From Streptomyces aureocirculatus (GTDB taxonomy: Bacteria; Actinomycetota; Actinomycetes; Streptomycetales; Streptomycetaceae): a stretch of DNA of 58,009 bases. How positions within the stretch are numbered: the first letter of the stretch is position 1; each line of letters starts with the position of its first letter. The stretch lies in contig NZ_JOAP01000045.1 in NCBI RefSeq assembly GCF_000720475.1, forward strand, positions 1 to 58,009. Direction: 5' to 3'. The position numbers and the translations under genes are program-made. Positions 33,827-42,768 of the stretch are shown here, in pieces. Below the pieces are notes generated by a model that was given only the letters and a program-made list of their open reading frames with translations, searched no databases and was not told the DNA's origin.

Positions 33827-34933
33827 ATGGACGAGAACGCGCCCGCCGACCGCAGCCGCACCACCGACGCGTCCGCGGCGCCGCAGCCGCAGGCGCACAC
33901 GTACACGCAGGCACCGCAGGCGCAACAGCAGGCACCGCAGCCGCCGCCGCAGCCACAGCCGCCGCAACCGTCGCCGCAGGCACCGCAGGCACCGCAGGCG
34001 CAGCAGCAGGCACCGCAACCGTCGCCGCAGGCACCGCAGCCACAGGAACCGCAGCCGCAGGCCCCGCAGCCGGAGACTCTCGACCCCCGCGCCGAGCTGA
34101 GCGAGTTCCTGCGCACCCGCAGGGCCCGCCTCCAGCCCCACGACGTCGGGCTGCCGAGCTACGGCCGCCACCGGCGCGTTCCCGGGCTGCGGCGCGAGGA
34201 ACTGGCGCAGCTCGCCGGGGTGTCGGTGGCGTACTACACCCGCCTGGAACAGGGCAACGGCCGCAATGTGTCGGGCGAGGTCCTCGACTCCATCGCGCGG
34301 GCCCTGCGGCTGAGCGACGCCGAGCACGCGCACCTCACGCACCTGGCGAAGCCGACCGCGCACAAGAAGAAGAAGGCCACCCGCACCCAGCACCTGCGGA
34401 CCGAGCTGCGGCACCTGATGGACGCGATGGACGGCGTGCCCGCCTACGTCCTCGGCCGCCGCTCGGAGATCCTCGGCTGGAACCGGATGGCGGCGGCGCT
34501 CTTCGGCGACTGGGCCGAGCTCCCGCGTGAGGAGCGGAACTGGGCGCGGCTCACCTTCCTGAACGCGGAGATGCGCGAGCTGTTCCACGAGACGTGGGAG
34601 CAGAAGGCGTCGGACATCGTCAGCTTCCTGCGCATGGAGGCGGGCTGCTACCCCAACGACCCGATGCTTTCCGCCCTGGTCGGCGAACTGTCCGTGAAGA
34701 GCCCGGAGTTCCGGAGCCTGTGGGCCACCCACGACGTGCGGGAGAAGAGCCACGGCGTGAAGCGCCTGCGGCACCCCGTGGTGGGCGAGCTGACCCTGTC
34801 GTTCGAGTCGACGCGGCTGCCCGACGACCACGACCAGACCCTGGTGATGTACCACGCCGAACCGGCGTCCCCGTCGGCCGAGGGCCTCGCGCTCCTGTCG
34901 AGCTGGGGCGTGGAACGCCCCGCACACCGGTAG
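33827..34933 (+). CDS. XRE regulator with MmyB-type ligand-binding domain and Gln/Pro-rich N-terminus
   Basis: This 368-residue protein starts at ATG 33827. Residues ~16-85 are a Pro/Gln/Ala low-complexity extension built of APQ-type repeats, far longer than usual. An HTH_XRE domain follows (~88-150, [20 protein letters not shown]). The MmyB-like PAS-related domain is ~175-290 ([21 protein letters not shown]). Such proteins often lie divergent to short-chain or zinc dehydrogenases, as here, and sense fatty-acid-like ligands. Confidence 0.88.
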   Translation: MDENAPADRSRTTDASAAPQPQAHTYTQAPQAQQQAPQPPPQPQPPQPSPQAPQAPQAQQQAPQPSPQAPQPQEPQPQAPQPETLDPRAELSEFLRTRRARLQPHDVGLPSYGRHRRVPGLRREELAQLAGVSVAYYTRLEQGNGRNVSGEVLDSIARALRLSDAEHAHLTHLAKPTAHKKKKATRTQHLRTELRHLMDAMDGVPAYVLGRRSEILGWNRMAAALFGDWAELPREERNWARLTFLNAEMRELFHETWEQKASDIVSFLRMEAGCYPNDPMLSALVGELSVKSPEFRSLWATHDVREKSHGVKRLRHPVVGELTLSFESTRLPDDHDQTLVMYHAEPASPSAEGLALLSSWGVERPAHR

Positions 34934-35045
34934 CGTCCGGCGCACCGGGGGCGCCCGGAGTACCGGTGACGCCCGGCGCACCGGCGGCGTCCGGCGCACC
35001 GGCGGCGCCCCGCACACCGGCGGCGTTCAGCGCACCGGTGGGCGG
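34934..35045. repeat. GC-rich tandem repeats between convergent genes
   Basis: About seven degenerate copies of a ~15-nt GCACCGGCGGCGTCC-like unit follow the MmyB-type regulator stop and precede the subtilase 3' end. No reading frame is supported. Confidence 0.65.
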
Positions 35046-35100
35046 CCGCGACACGACCGCGCGGCGCCGAGCCCACCCGGCGCCGCGCGACGTCGCTAGC

Positions 35101-38100
35101 TCACTTCCCGTAATACGCGTTGTAGATCGAGACCGCGGACTTGTTGCCCTTCTTGTCCGTGATCTTGGCGTGGAACGAGATCCCCTTGCCCTGCTCCGGG
35201 TTCTTGACCTCGATCTTGCCGTTCTTGACCTTCACCTGCTCCCACTTCTGCCCGTAGTCGTAGCTGACGTAGGTGTACAAGGTCTTGAGCTGGTCACCGG
35301 CCGCGGCACCCTGCACCGTCACCGGCACCGACTGCTTGGCGCCCGCGGGGGCACGGCTGTCGAGTCCGACGGCCGCGTTGAAGCGCACGCCGGACACCGG
35401 AAGGGCGGTGACGGCGGTCGTCCGCTTCGAGCGGAAGGTCCAGTTGGCATCCACTCGGGTGGAGGCGGCGGACACCGCGACCCCGCGCCGCACCGACGTC
35501 GACAGCTTGTACTCGGCGTCGCCCGCCGGAGCCTTGAAGCTCTTCTCGCCGGTCAGCGGATCGTCGTTCTCCCCGATCTGGGTCCCGTCGCGCGTCAGGG
35601 TCGTCTTGACCGAGCTGTACCTGGAGCCGCCCGCGTGGGTCTTGCCGTCGGCGAACAGCGGCAGGAAGCCGGTGATGGTGTCGCCGTCGCGCGAGACGCC
35701 GTAGCTGCCGCCGACGCGCGGCCCGAAGACGGCGGTGTTGAACGTCTTCGTGTACGTCTTGCCGCCGGTGAACGCCTGCGGCTTGCCCAGGGTGTAGGAG
35801 GCGTCGACGACCGGCGAGCCGTCCGGGCCCGCCTCGCCGAGTTGCGTGAACTCCATCCCCCAGGTGGCCTTGTCGACCGTGGACAGATAGAGGGTGCGGG
35901 TGCCCGGCGCCTTCTGCGGAATGCCGATCGCGGTGCCGATGAAGCTGCCGGGCAGCCCACCGAACGCGTTGATCACGGCCGTCTTGCCGCTGGAGGACGC
36001 CCCGAGCCCGGCCTTCACCGTGGCGAAGTCGGCTTCCCGGTAGTCCTTGGTGTAGCCGGTCGCGAGCTGCTTGACGACACCGCCGGACACGGCGCTGTAC
36101 TGCGCCTTCTCACCCCTGGACCAGTGTCCGTCCCACCGCTGGAGCAGCGATCCGTCGGTGATCTGCGGGCCGAGGTGGGCGCTGCGGAACCCGGTGTAGG
36201 AGTCCAGCCACCAGCCGAAGCCGAAGCTGTCCCCGCCGGCGGTGATCTCGTACGAGGGAGCGGCGAACTCGGACTTGACGGCCGACGAGGGCACACTGAT
36301 GTCGACGGGCTTGGCGGTCCGCGCGTCCACCGTCAGCGTCGCGTCCTTGGTGACGGCCAGCTTGGGCTGCGCGATCCAGTCGGCGCCCTTGGTGACGTCC
36401 TGCGGGTCGACGAAGACACCGGCGTCAAGGGCGTAACCGCCCTTGGGCACCCGCACCTTGGCGGTCCCCGACGGGTCGTTCACCGGCAGCCAGAGGTCCT
36501 TGCCGAGCCCGGCCAGGCCGCTGAGGGTGGTGTTGTGGAACTTCGAGGGCTGTCCGTCGCGGCCGATGTGCTTGACCGTCAGGTCGTACGACTCCACCTC
36601 GCGGTCGACAGCGGCCGCCGTGCGGACGCTCTGGCCGCCGCCGTTCGCCACGATGTACGCGGAGTAGGCGCCGTCGACCGTGCCGCCGAGCCGGGTGTCG
36701 GCGCTCAGGTCGACCGAGGCCGTGCCGCCCGCGGGGACGGTCACCTTCTTGGCGGCCAGGGTGAAGAAGCCGTCGGGGGCGGGCTTGCCCTTGGGGTCGG
36801 TGGCCTCGGCGGTGAGGTCGAGGGTGACCTCCTCCTTGCCGAGGTTGCGGTAGGTGACCTTCTTGGTGACCGGCTTGTCGTCGGTGTGCGGCCACAACTG
36901 GGTGCCGAAGCTGACGGAGGCGGGCTCGGCGACGACCGACTGCTTGATGGCCCGGTCCACGGCGACGCGGCCGGAGCCCTGCTGGAAGGCGGTGTACTTG
37001 CCGGGCTTCGTGGACGCGGTGAGCGCGCCCTTCAGCTCGGGCTGCCTCCAGTCCGGGTGCTGCTGCTTGAGCAGGGCGGCGGCGCCCGCGACGTGCGGGG
37101 CGGCCATCGACGTACCGGAGATCGTCAGATAGCCCTCGGGGCTCTGGCCGACCTCCTTCTCTATCTCGCTGCCGGGCGCGGCGGCCGCGGTGATGTCGAC
37201 GCCGGGCGCGGTCACGTCGGGCTTGATCGCGCCGTCGCCGACGCGCGGGCCCCTGCTGGAGAACGGCGCCAGCTTGTCGGCGTCGTCCACGGCGCCGACG
37301 GTCAGGGCGGCGTCCGCGCTGCCGGGCGAGCCGATGGATCCCGGCGAGCCGGAGTTGCCCGCGGAGACGGCGAAGAGGATGCCCTTGTCGGCGGAGACCT
37401 TGTCGATCTGGGCTTCCAGCGGGTCGACGCCGGGGGTGTCGAGGCCGCCGAGGCTCAGGTTGACCACGTCGGCGCCCTGGGCGGCGGCCCAGTCGATGCC
37501 CGCGATGATCCCGGAGTCGTCACCGGAGCCGGTGTCGTCGAGCACCTTGCCGTTGAGGATCTTGGCGCCGGGGGCGACGCCCTTGTACGCGCCGTTCTTG
37601 GCGCCCGTGCCCGCCGCGGTGGAGGCGACGTGGGTGCCGTGGCCGACGCGGTCCTTGGTGTCGGGCGAGGGCGTGAAGTCCTCGGCGGCGACGACCTGGT
37701 CCTTGAGGTCGGGGTGGGTGGCGTCGACGCCGGTGTCCAGGACGGCGATCTTGACGCCCTTGCCGTCGTACCCGGCCTCCCAGGCCTTGGGAGCGCCGAT
37801 CTGCTTGACGCTCTTGTCGAGGCTCGCTCGGCGCACGCCGTCCAGCCAGACGCGGCTGATCCCGGCGGCGGTGGTGCGCACCCCGTCCCGCTCGGCCGTC
37901 AGGGCCTGCCACAGCTTGCCCGCGTCCTGCTTGGGCGTGAGCACCGCGTCGGCGTTGAGGGTCTTCAGGGAGCGGCGGAGTTCGGTGCCGCCCGCCTCGC
38001 GCACGTCGGCCTTGGCGCCCGCGGCGGCGCCCTTGTAGCGGACGATGACCTTCAGGCCCTGCTTCTGGGCGGCGCGGTTGTGCTTCTTGCTCAGCTCGGT

Positions 38101-38475
38101 GACGTCGAAGAGGCGCTGGTCGAGCGTGCCGTCGGCGATCAGGCGCTGGGCGTCGGCGGGTATGACGAGCGTGTGCCCGTCGTGCCGTGAGGTGTGCACG
38201 GGTATGCGCTCACGGCCCTTGGCCGGCCCGAAGGCGGTGACGCGGCCCGTGGTGTCGACGGTGACGCGGTCCCCGGTGAGGAGCGTGATGTGGTGCCGTA
38301 CCGGCACGCGGACGTCGTCCGCCACCGTGCCTGCCGCGCGGACGTCGTCCGGGACGGCCTGCGCCGGGCTGGTCATGCCCGCCGCGAGCGCCACGGCCGC
38401 GGCGGTGGCGACACCGGCCACGGCCACACGTCGGGCGCCGACCGGTCTTTGGGCTTTGCGCACTTGTCTGAGCAA
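35101..38475 (-). CDS. Secreted subtilisin-like serine protease (S8)
   Basis: This 1124-residue protein has a TTG start at 38475 behind GAGGGGG. A Sec/Tat-like signal peptide covers ~1-41 (RR pair, cleavage near AQAVPDD). A prodomain leads to the S8 catalytic core with Asp (~246, AVLDTGVD), His (~280, GHGTHVA), Asn in AVSAGNSG, and Ser (~456, GTSMAAPH). The C-terminal ~600 residues are beta-rich, with Fn3/Ig-like segments. Secreted proteases of this type are abundant in Streptomyces and act on extracellular protein. Confidence 0.93.
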   Translation of the reverse strand: MLRQVRKAQRPVGARRVAVAGVATAAAVALAAGMTSPAQAVPDDVRAAGTVADDVRVPVRHHITLLTGDRVTVDTTGRVTAFGPAKGRERIPVHTSRHDGHTLVIPADAQRLIADGTLDQRLFDVTELSKKHNRAAQKQGLKVIVRYKGAAAGAKADVREAGGTELRRSLKTLNADAVLTPKQDAGKLWQALTAERDGVRTTAAGISRVWLDGVRRASLDKSVKQIGAPKAWEAGYDGKGVKIAVLDTGVDATHPDLKDQVVAAEDFTPSPDTKDRVGHGTHVASTAAGTGAKNGAYKGVAPGAKILNGKVLDDTGSGDDSGIIAGIDWAAAQGADVVNLSLGGLDTPGVDPLEAQIDKVSADKGILFAVSAGNSGSPGSIGSPGSADAALTVGAVDDADKLAPFSSRGPRVGDGAIKPDVTAPGVDITAAAAPGSEIEKEVGQSPEGYLTISGTSMAAPHVAGAAALLKQQHPDWRQPELKGALTASTKPGKYTAFQQGSGRVAVDRAIKQSVVAEPASVSFGTQLWPHTDDKPVTKKVTYRNLGKEEVTLDLTAEATDPKGKPAPDGFFTLAAKKVTVPAGGTASVDLSADTRLGGTVDGAYSAYIVANGGGQSVRTAAAVDREVESYDLTVKHIGRDGQPSKFHNTTLSGLAGLGKDLWLPVNDPSGTAKVRVPKGGYALDAGVFVDPQDVTKGADWIAQPKLAVTKDATLTVDARTAKPVDISVPSSAVKSEFAAPSYEITAGGDSFGFGWWLDSYTGFRSAHLGPQITDGSLLQRWDGHWSRGEKAQYSAVSGGVVKQLATGYTKDYREADFATVKAGLGASSSGKTAVINAFGGLPGSFIGTAIGIPQKAPGTRTLYLSTVDKATWGMEFTQLGEAGPDGSPVVDASYTLGKPQAFTGGKTYTKTFNTAVFGPRVGGSYGVSRDGDTITGFLPLFADGKTHAGGSRYSSVKTTLTRDGTQIGENDDPLTGEKSFKAPAGDAEYKLSTSVRRGVAVSAASTRVDANWTFRSKRTTAVTALPVSGVRFNAAVGLDSRAPAGAKQSVPVTVQGAAAGDQLKTLYTYVSYDYGQKWEQVKVKNGKIEVKNPEQGKGISFHAKITDKKGNKSAVSIYNAYYGK

Positions 38476-38626
38476 GTTTTCCCCCTCGGGTGAAAGCTCT
38501 GAGTCACGCAGTATGTCGAGGGGGACGATATCTGCTCAACTGTGAGGCAGAAGTAATTAGTTGGTGTTGTTGGCCGGTTCAACATGGTGCCGCAACAAAG
38601 CGGACCGAACGGACCGCCGTCCACAT

Positions 38627-38674
38627 ACGCGAAGGCGGCCCGCACCCTCGTCGGGGTGCGGGCCGCCTTCGCGT
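38627..38674 (-). terminator. Terminator of the L,D-transpeptidase gene
   Basis: Perfect 21-bp stem with a 6-nt loop; arms begin ACGCGAAGGCGGCCCGCACC. It lies 50 bp downstream of the stop at 38725. Confidence 0.9.
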
Positions 38675-38724
38675 GCCGTTGTCGCAGGCCGGGGCCCGGA
38701 CGGGCCGGTTCGGGCCGGTTCGGG

Positions 38725-39972
38725 TCAGACGGCGGAGCCCGCCGTCCACTGCGACCAGCTCATGTTCCAGCCGTTGAGGCCGTTGTCCGGGGCGACGATC
38801 TTGTCGCCGGTGTTACGGACGTCCACGACGTCACCGGTGATCGTGTTCCGGAAGAACCAGGAACCCGGCGTCGACTTGTCGCCCGCGCCCTTGGCGTCCC
38901 GCAGACCGATGCAGCCGTGGCTGGTGTTGGCGCTGCCGAAGATCGACGGGGCGCCCCAGTAGTTGCCGTGGATGAAGGTGCCGGAGCTGGACAGACGCAT
39001 GGCGTGCGGCACGTCCTTGATGTCGTACTCGCCCTTGCCGTCGCTGTCCGTGAAGCCGACGGTGGCGCCGTTCATACGGGTCTCCTTGAACTTCTCGGAG
39101 ATCACCATCTTGCCGTTGTACGTCTTGTTGTCCGGCGAGCCCGCGGAGATCGGGATGGTCTTGACGACCTTGCCGTCCCGCATGATCTTCATCTGCTTGG
39201 TCTTGGCGTCCACGACCGAGACCTGGTTGCGGCCGATCTTGAACTTGACGGTCTTCTGCTGCACGCCGTACACCCCGTCGGCGCCCTCGACGCCGTCGAG
39301 GGACAGCTTCAGGGTGACCGTGGAGTGTTCCTTCCAGTAGTCCTTGGGGCGGAAGTCCAGGCGCTGGTTGCCGAACCAGTGCCCCACGATCTTCTGGCCG
39401 CCGGTGGACGACACCTCGACGGCCGACTGCACGGCCTTCTTGTCGGTGATGGCCTTGTCGAAGCTGATCGACACCGGCATGCCCACGCCGACCGTGGAGC
39501 CGTCCTCGGGCGTGAAGCTGCCGATGAAGCTGTTGGCCTTCGAGACGGTCGTGAAGGACGAGTTCTCGTGCGCCTTGCGGCCCTCGGAGTCCTTCGCCGT
39601 CACGGAGATCTTGTAGGTGGTGGCGCGCTCCAACTGCGTGCTGGGCTTCCAGGTCTTCTGGTCCGCCGATATCCGGCCCTCGACCGCGGTGCCGCCCTCG
39701 CCCTTCATGGTCACGTCCGTGAGCGTGCCCTCGCTCACCGTGACCTTGGCGTCGCTGTTGATACTGGCGTTGTCGGAGCCGTTCTCCGGCGCAATACTGA
39801 TCTTGGCCACGGACGTCTTCTTCGCCGCCGCCTCGTCAACCTGGCCCTGCGACTCCTTGCCGCCGCCACTTTTGTCGCCGCCGCTGTCGTCGCTACAGGC
39901 AGAGAGCACCAGCACCCCACCGACCAGGGCGGACACGGCCACCAGACCCCTGCGCCGCTTGCTGTCCGTCAT
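38725..39972 (-). CDS. L,D-transpeptidase lipoprotein (YkuD, LdtMt2-like)
   Basis: This 415-residue protein starts at ATG 39972 with GGAGA upstream. A lipobox (VLVLSAC) near residue 26 predicts a lipoprotein. Two Ig-like domains (~55-260) precede the YkuD domain, with HGNYWG and the catalytic SHGCIGLRD (Cys ~352). Such enzymes make 3->3 crosslinks in peptidoglycan, important in actinobacterial polar growth. Confidence 0.94.
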   Translation of the reverse strand: MTDSKRRRGLVAVSALVGGVLVLSACSDDSGGDKSGGGKESQGQVDEAAAKKTSVAKISIAPENGSDNASINSDAKVTVSEGTLTDVTMKGEGGTAVEGRISADQKTWKPSTQLERATTYKISVTAKDSEGRKAHENSSFTTVSKANSFIGSFTPEDGSTVGVGMPVSISFDKAITDKKAVQSAVEVSSTGGQKIVGHWFGNQRLDFRPKDYWKEHSTVTLKLSLDGVEGADGVYGVQQKTVKFKIGRNQVSVVDAKTKQMKIMRDGKVVKTIPISAGSPDNKTYNGKMVISEKFKETRMNGATVGFTDSDGKGEYDIKDVPHAMRLSSSGTFIHGNYWGAPSIFGSANTSHGCIGLRDAKGAGDKSTPGSWFFRNTITGDVVDVRNTGDKIVAPDNGLNGWNMSWSQWTAGSAV

Positions 39973-40134
39973 TACTCGCTTCTCCATCGTCGCCGAATCC
40001 CCAAGACCCCGCGGGTCCCCCCGCAACCCCGCCTAACGCCTTCCCCGGTACATCCCGTTCCCTTTCCGCCGAAGATGTGGGGAACAACACGTCGTCCGCC
40101 GCGGCTGGGACCGCCCTGCGTGCGGGACACGACA

Positions 40135-40166
40135 GAGCCCCGGGCGGCGGCTGCCGCCCGGGGCTC
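40135..40166 (-). terminator. Terminator downstream of the acidic hypothetical gene
   Basis: A perfect 14-bp stem (GAGCCCCGGGCGGC with its complement) and a GGCT loop lie 44 bp past the stop at 40210, between it and the L,D-transpeptidase promoter. Confidence 0.8.
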
Positions 40167-40209
40167 CTGATGCGGAGACAAGCGTCCCGGGACGCGGTCC
40201 GCCGCTGTC

Positions 40210-40548
40210 CTACGGCTCTTCGTCGTCGTCCTCGGCGCCATCATGCTCGTCCGGGTCCCAATCCGGCGAATCGGGGTCGTAGTCGATCACTTCGCTGCTC
40301 CAGGAGGCCTGGGTGAGCTCCACCCCGGGCACCTCGCCGATCAGGTCGACGGGGTCCACGAGGTAGGCGAGCGCCTCGGCGTCGTCCTCCTTGACGGCCG
40401 CCTCCGCGTGCTCCCGCTCGGCGGCGGGCATGTGGGGGTCTTCCGCGATGCGCCCGAGCGCGGTCCCGCGCAGGTCCTCGGACCCGTCGACCTGGACCAC
40501 CAATTCGACGCGCAGTCGCACAAAGCGTGATGTCTCGTACGTACTCAT
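40210..40548 (-). CDS. Acidic conserved hypothetical protein
   Basis: This 112-residue protein starts at ATG 40548 (MSTYETSRF). An N-terminal beta/alpha segment is followed by a helical block (HMPAAEREHAEAAVKEDD) and a strongly acidic tail rich in Asp and Glu. No membrane segment. Resembles a Streptomyces-conserved small protein; function unknown. Confidence 0.8.
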   Translation of the reverse strand: MSTYETSRFVRLRVELVVQVDGSEDLRGTALGRIAEDPHMPAAEREHAEAAVKEDDAEALAYLVDPVDLIGEVPGVELTQASWSSEVIDYDPDSPDWDPDEHDGAEDDDEEP

Positions 40549-40659
40549 AAGCCGGAGCGTAAGGCCCCGTACCGGCATGGCTTTCCCGCGACCCGCGCCT
40601 TTCACTAGCATCGCCCCAGACGGCCAATTCGCCAGTACCACAAGGGGGATCCACTTCCC

Positions 40660-40965
40660 GTGATCGCACGTCGACCGCTGTTGACCGCAGGCCTGGCAGG
40701 GGCTCTGCTCATCGCCCTGTGGTTCGTCCCCTCCGCGAAAGCGACAGCGACGCCGGGCTCGCCCGGCGGCACCGCACGACACTCGGCCGGGTTCGCGGCC
40801 GAGACGCCGTACGAGAAGACCCACGAGACGGCCCACGAGGGCCACCTGGCCGACACCGGCAGCATCGACACGACTCCGTACGTGGCCGGGGGCACGGCGT
40901 TCCTCGGCCTCGGCGCGGGATTCGTGCTGTATTCGGTACGGCGGGAGCGCGCGGAAGCGTGCTGA
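40660..40965 (+). CDS. Small LADTG sortase-substrate-like surface protein
   Basis: This 101-residue protein has a GTG start at 40660 and GGGGGA upstream. A signal peptide covers ~1-28, then a short His/Thr-rich mature region. LADTG (63-67) precedes a membrane helix (~75-91) and a basic RRER tail. This is the LAxTG layout recognised by class E sortases in Streptomyces, used for chaplins. The mature part would be only ~35 residues, very short for a wall protein. Confidence 0.82.
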   Translation: MIARRPLLTAGLAGALLIALWFVPSAKATATPGSPGGTARHSAGFAAETPYEKTHETAHEGHLADTGSIDTTPYVAGGTAFLGLGAGFVLYSVRRERAEAC

Positions 40966-41013
40966 CCGCCTGAGCCGGGACGCCTGGCGTCCCGCCTCCC
41001 CCGAGAAAACCGT

Positions 41014-41046
41014 CGGCCCCGGCCCGGGAAGTCCCGGACCGGGGCC
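41014..41046 (+). terminator. Terminator after the LADTG protein gene
   Basis: A 16-bp stem with one mismatch (CGGCCCCGGCCCGGGA against TCCCGGACCGGGGCCG) and a tiny loop, 50 bp past the stop and before the convergent hutH. Confidence 0.65.
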
Positions 41047-41117
41047 GCACGCAAACGACCGGACCGGAACTGCGGGCAGAGACCGAACCGGGGTCGCGGG
41101 CAGACAATCGAAGCGGA

Positions 41118-42665
41118 TCAGGCCAGCGCCACCCCGGTCGCTCCCTCCACGGCGGTGACGAGCAGCCCCTCGCTCACGAAGGCGTCGGCGGCCGCGAGGT
41201 CGGGGGCGAGATAGCGGTCGGGGCCCGGACCCTGGACACCGGCCTCGCGGACGGCCGCTATGACGGCACGGCTCGCGGGCGCCGGGGTCAGCCCCTCACG
41301 GAGCTCGATCGCGCGCGTCGCGGCGTACAGCTCGACGGCGATGACGCGGCGGAGGTTCGCGACGGCCGTGCGCAGCTTGCGCGCGGCGGACCACCCCATG
41401 GAGACGTGGTCCTCCTGCATGGCGGAGGAGGGAATGGAGTCGGCGGACGCCGGCACGGCGAGCCGCTTCAGCTCGCTCACCAGGGCGGCCTGCGTGTACT
41501 GGGCGATCATCAGACCCGAGTCGACGCCCGCGTCGTCCGCGAGGAACGGCGGCAGGCCGTGCGAGCGGTTCTTGTCCAGGAGCCGGTCGGTGCGGCGCTC
41601 GGTGATCGAACCGAGGTCGGCGGCGGCGATGGCGAGGAAGTCGAGCACGTACGCCACCGGGGCGCCGTGGAAGTTGCCGTTGGACTCCACGCGCCCGTCC
41701 GGCAGGACGACGGGGTTGTCGACGGCGGCGGCCAGCTCCCGCTCGGCGACCGTACGGGCGTACGCGAGCGTGTCCCGGCCCGCGCCCGCGACCTGCGGGG
41801 CGCAGCGCACCGAGTAGGCGTCCTGCACGCGGGGCGCGTCGTCCTGGTGATGTCCGGTCAGACCGGAACCGGCGAGGACGGCGGCCATGTTGGCGGCGGA
41901 CGCGGCCTGGCCCGGGTGCGGGCGGATGGCGTGCAGCTCGGGGGCGAGGACCTTGGCGGTGCCGAGCAGGGCCTCCAGGCTCAGAGCGGCGGTGACGTCG
42001 GCGGACTTGTACAGGACGTCCAGGTCGGCGAGGGCCATGACCAGCATGCCGAGCATGCCGTCGGTCCCGTTGAGCAGGGCGAGGCCCTCCTTCTCGCGGA
42101 GCTCGACGGGCGTGATGCCGTGCTCGGCGAGCAGCTCGCCCGCGGGCCGCACGGTGCCGTCCGCGGCCTCGGCGTCACCCTCGCCCATCAGCGTCAGGGC
42201 GCAGTGGCTGAGCGGGGCGAGGTCGCCGGAGCAGCCGAGGGAGCCGTACTCGTGGACGACCGGGGTGATACCGGCGTTCAGGACATCGGCCATGGTCTGC
42301 GCGACCTCGGGCCGCACTCCGGTGTGCCCCGAGCAGACGGTCTTCAGCCGCAGGAACATCAGCGCGCGCACGACCTCCCGCTCGACGCGCGGTCCCATGC
42401 CCGCCGCGTGCGAGCGGACGATGTTGCGCTGGAGCTGGGCGCGGAGTTCCGGGCCGATGTGCCGGGTGGCGAGCGCGCCGAAGCCGGTGGAGACGCCGTA
42501 GACGGGCTCCGGCTTGGCCGCGAGCGCGTCCACGATCTCGCGGGCCGCTGCGAGGGCGGCGACGGCGTCCTCGCCGATCTCGACGCGCGCGTCGCGGCGG
42601 GCGACGGCGATGACGTCCTCTGCGGTTGTGCCGGTGGTTCCAAGCACCACGGTCTGCATATCCAT
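41118..42665 (-). CDS. hutH: Histidine ammonia-lyase
   Basis: This 515-residue enzyme deaminates histidine to urocanate. The tripeptide in GSLGCSGDLAPLSH (CSG) would form the MIO electrophile. The start YGVSTGFGALATRHI and the FHGAPVAYVLDFLA segment are typical. ATG 42665 (MDMQTVV) is used; ATG 42659 and ATG 42683 are alternatives. Divergent regulatory sites were not seen. Confidence 0.95.
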   Translation of the reverse strand: MDMQTVVLGTTGTTAEDVIAVARRDARVEIGEDAVAALAAAREIVDALAAKPEPVYGVSTGFGALATRHIGPELRAQLQRNIVRSHAAGMGPRVEREVVRALMFLRLKTVCSGHTGVRPEVAQTMADVLNAGITPVVHEYGSLGCSGDLAPLSHCALTLMGEGDAEAADGTVRPAGELLAEHGITPVELREKEGLALLNGTDGMLGMLVMALADLDVLYKSADVTAALSLEALLGTAKVLAPELHAIRPHPGQAASAANMAAVLAGSGLTGHHQDDAPRVQDAYSVRCAPQVAGAGRDTLAYARTVAERELAAAVDNPVVLPDGRVESNGNFHGAPVAYVLDFLAIAAADLGSITERRTDRLLDKNRSHGLPPFLADDAGVDSGLMIAQYTQAALVSELKRLAVPASADSIPSSAMQEDHVSMGWSAARKLRTAVANLRRVIAVELYAATRAIELREGLTPAPASRAVIAAVREAGVQGPGPDRYLAPDLAAADAFVSEGLLVTAVEGATGVALA

Positions 42666-42768
42666 ATTCAGGAGCGTACGCATTGAAACCCGCCCTGTCA
42701 CGGGTCCGCTCCCGCCCTGCCCCTTACCGCCCCCGTGAGGGCCTGGCGGGCCGGTCCGCAGGAAGGCC

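Noticed and set aside
30299..34933. 1544-codon + strand ORF
   Set aside because: Antisense to MFS, VOC and dehydrogenase genes; the true gene starts at 33827.
34594..38190. 1198-codon + strand ORF antisense to the subtilase
   Set aside because: The Arg/Gly/Val-rich product with no domain is the usual shadow of a high-GC gene; the subtilase on the other strand has all catalytic motifs.
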